DNA from: an uncultured bacterium
GTDB taxonomy: Bacteria > Hydrothermota > Tepidihabitantia > Tepidihabitantales > Tepidihabitantaceae
Direction: 5' to 3'
Length of the DNA stretch: 6,586 nt
Assembly: GCA_937139435.1 (NCBI GenBank)
Contig: CAKZPX010000176.1
Coordinates: forward strand, 1-6,586
This document shows positions 5,583-6,586 of the stretch, in pieces. Position 1 is the first letter of the stretch, and each line of letters opens with the position of its first letter. The position numbers were made by a program, and so were the translations under genes. The notes beneath the pieces were generated by a model that was not told the origin of the DNA, did no database searches, and saw nothing but the letters and a program-made list of their open reading frames with translations.

Positions 5583-6586
5583 ATGTACCGCTGGTTCTTC
5601 ATGGCGCTATTTATCTTCGTCACAGGTTGTAACCAGGAAAAACCGCCCCATGCTCCCCGGATTGGCGGAACAAGTAATGGTCAACCCGGTGAGACATTAA
5701 CCTTCTGGGCAATTACCACCGACCCTGACCAGGACAACATCTCCTATCTTTTTAACTGGGGCGATGGCAGCGAACCGGTCTGGAGCGCTGAACTACCCGG
5801 GGGCGACACCATGTTTCTAAAACATGTGTATCAGGAGACAGGGAATTTTGCCCTTACGGTGCGAGCCCAGGACGAGAAGGGAAATGAATCACCGGTATCA
5901 GACCAATTCTGGGTGGATATAAAATTCCGGGGACCTCTAACACCAGCACCGCCCTCAGGCGCAAAAATTGCCTATCCTGACACACCACTGGTATTCGTTA
6001 CCCGGGTAGAGCACATCCACAACGAGAGCATCGCTGTCCAGTTTGACTGGGGTGACAACTCCGCTACCTGGACTGAATTTGTCCCATCCGGTGAGTCTGT
6101 CTCTGCTGTCCACACCTACCGGCAACAGGGAAAGTACCGTCTCCGCTGTCAGGCGAAAGACCGTAACGGTAACACGAGCCCGTGGTCAATGCCGGAATCA
6201 GCGCTCATAGACTTCCCTCCTCTGCACCCTCCGGAAAACCTGCGTATCACACCGGTAAACGGCAGCTTTGTTCATCTCTCCTGGGACCGGGGTAGAAATC
6301 ACCCCTCGGTCTCCTATTGTATCTGGTTCCGCGCCGCGGGTAACGAAAATTTCACCATGGTGGATACCGTTACCGATTTGAGCTATATTCATAACCCTGA
6401 TGGCATGACCGGAGATTACACCATTTCTGCCCGATTCCGGAATGAAAATGTGTTTGCCCGGGAAACGGTATCTACCCTGCCGGTATTTACCGACACCATC
6501 ATTATCTTTGAACTCAATGCCAGTGGTAACGCTGGTTATGGCTGGGACAGTATCACCGGCATCGGTAGCCCCTGTCCTATGCCGGA
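5583..6586 (+). CDS. Lipoprotein with PKD-like and fibronectin-III-like domains, 3' end outside the window
   Basis: The frame is open to the right edge (334 codons seen). The ATG at 5583 gives a short lipoprotein signal, MYRWFFMALFIFVTGC, with lipobox VTGC and lipidated Cys16. An in-frame ATG at 5499 adds 28 residues that spoil this signal, and neither start has a clear Shine-Dalgarno site; the in-frame stop upstream is at 5454. After a short proline-rich linker come two PKD-like beta-sandwich domains, about residues 24-114 (NWGDGSEPVW, then HVYQETGNFALTV) and 118-212 (DWGDNSATW, then HTYRQQGKYRLR). A fibronectin-III-like domain follows at about 213-302 (PPENLRITPVNG, HLSWDRG). The final residues start a part I cannot assign. 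The domains suggest a surface or periplasmic binding scaffold, probably on the outer membrane; any enzymatic domain would lie beyond the window. It is transcribed away from the minus-strand cluster. Confidence 0.85.
   Translation, partial: MYRWFFMALFIFVTGCNQEKPPHAPRIGGTSNGQPGETLTFWAITTDPDQDNISYLFNWGDGSEPVWSAELPGGDTMFLKHVYQETGNFALTVRAQDEKGNESPVSDQFWVDIKFRGPLTPAPPSGAKIAYPDTPLVFVTRVEHIHNESIAVQFDWGDNSATWTEFVPSGESVSAVHTYRQQGKYRLRCQAKDRNGNTSPWSMPESALIDFPPLHPPENLRITPVNGSFVHLSWDRGRNHPSVSYCIWFRAAGNENFTMVDTVTDLSYIHNPDGMTGDYTISARFRNENVFARETVSTLPVFTDTIIIFELNASGNAGYGWDSITGIGSPCPMP

Noticed and set aside
6198..6392. Minus-strand open frame of 64 codons
   Set aside because: Antisense to the fibronectin-like domain of the lipoprotein gene, which continues through this stretch without a stop.

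Overview
The window fits a bacterium from a poorly cultured lineage that exports proteins with a type IX (Por)-like C-terminal sorting domain. Candidate division WOR-3 (Stahlbacteria) is my best guess. It rests on the style of the secreted FG-GAP/PKD proteins and on ThyX being the thymidylate synthase family present, not on any marker gene, so a related FCB-type lineage is possible. All genes look chromosomal. I see no mobile element, CRISPR array, tRNA or rRNA.

Positions 1-4912 hold one minus-strand gene cluster, read from right to left: an MscS-family mechanosensitive channel (4912-3875), a two-copy ThyX-family flavin-dependent thymidylate synthase (3841-2294), a 116-residue two-helix membrane protein (2304-1954) and a secreted seven-bladed FG-GAP propeller protein with a C-terminal sorting domain (1937-120). 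Gaps are 33 nt, an 11-nt overlap and 16 nt, so co-transcription is likely. A promoter candidate and a Shine-Dalgarno site lie in front of mscS. Positions 1-119 are a short downstream spacer without a convincing terminator.

Positions 4913-5582 form a 670-bp divergent intergenic region. It holds the minus-strand promoter, two palindromes (5122-5135 and 5149-5161), a good plus-strand sigma70-type promoter (TTAACA, 18 nt, TATAAT, at 5195-5224) and then a leader of about 350 nt. The leader carries a ladder of CCCGGG units at 10-11 nt steps and other hairpins. From 5583 to the right edge runs a plus-strand lipoprotein gene with two PKD-like domains and a fibronectin-III-like domain. It is cut off by the window end.

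The most interesting item is the ThyX protein. Its two fused copies have lost complementary sets of catalytic and binding residues, which suggests one composite active site built from two specialised halves. The second is the long, repeat-structured leader in front of the lipoprotein gene.
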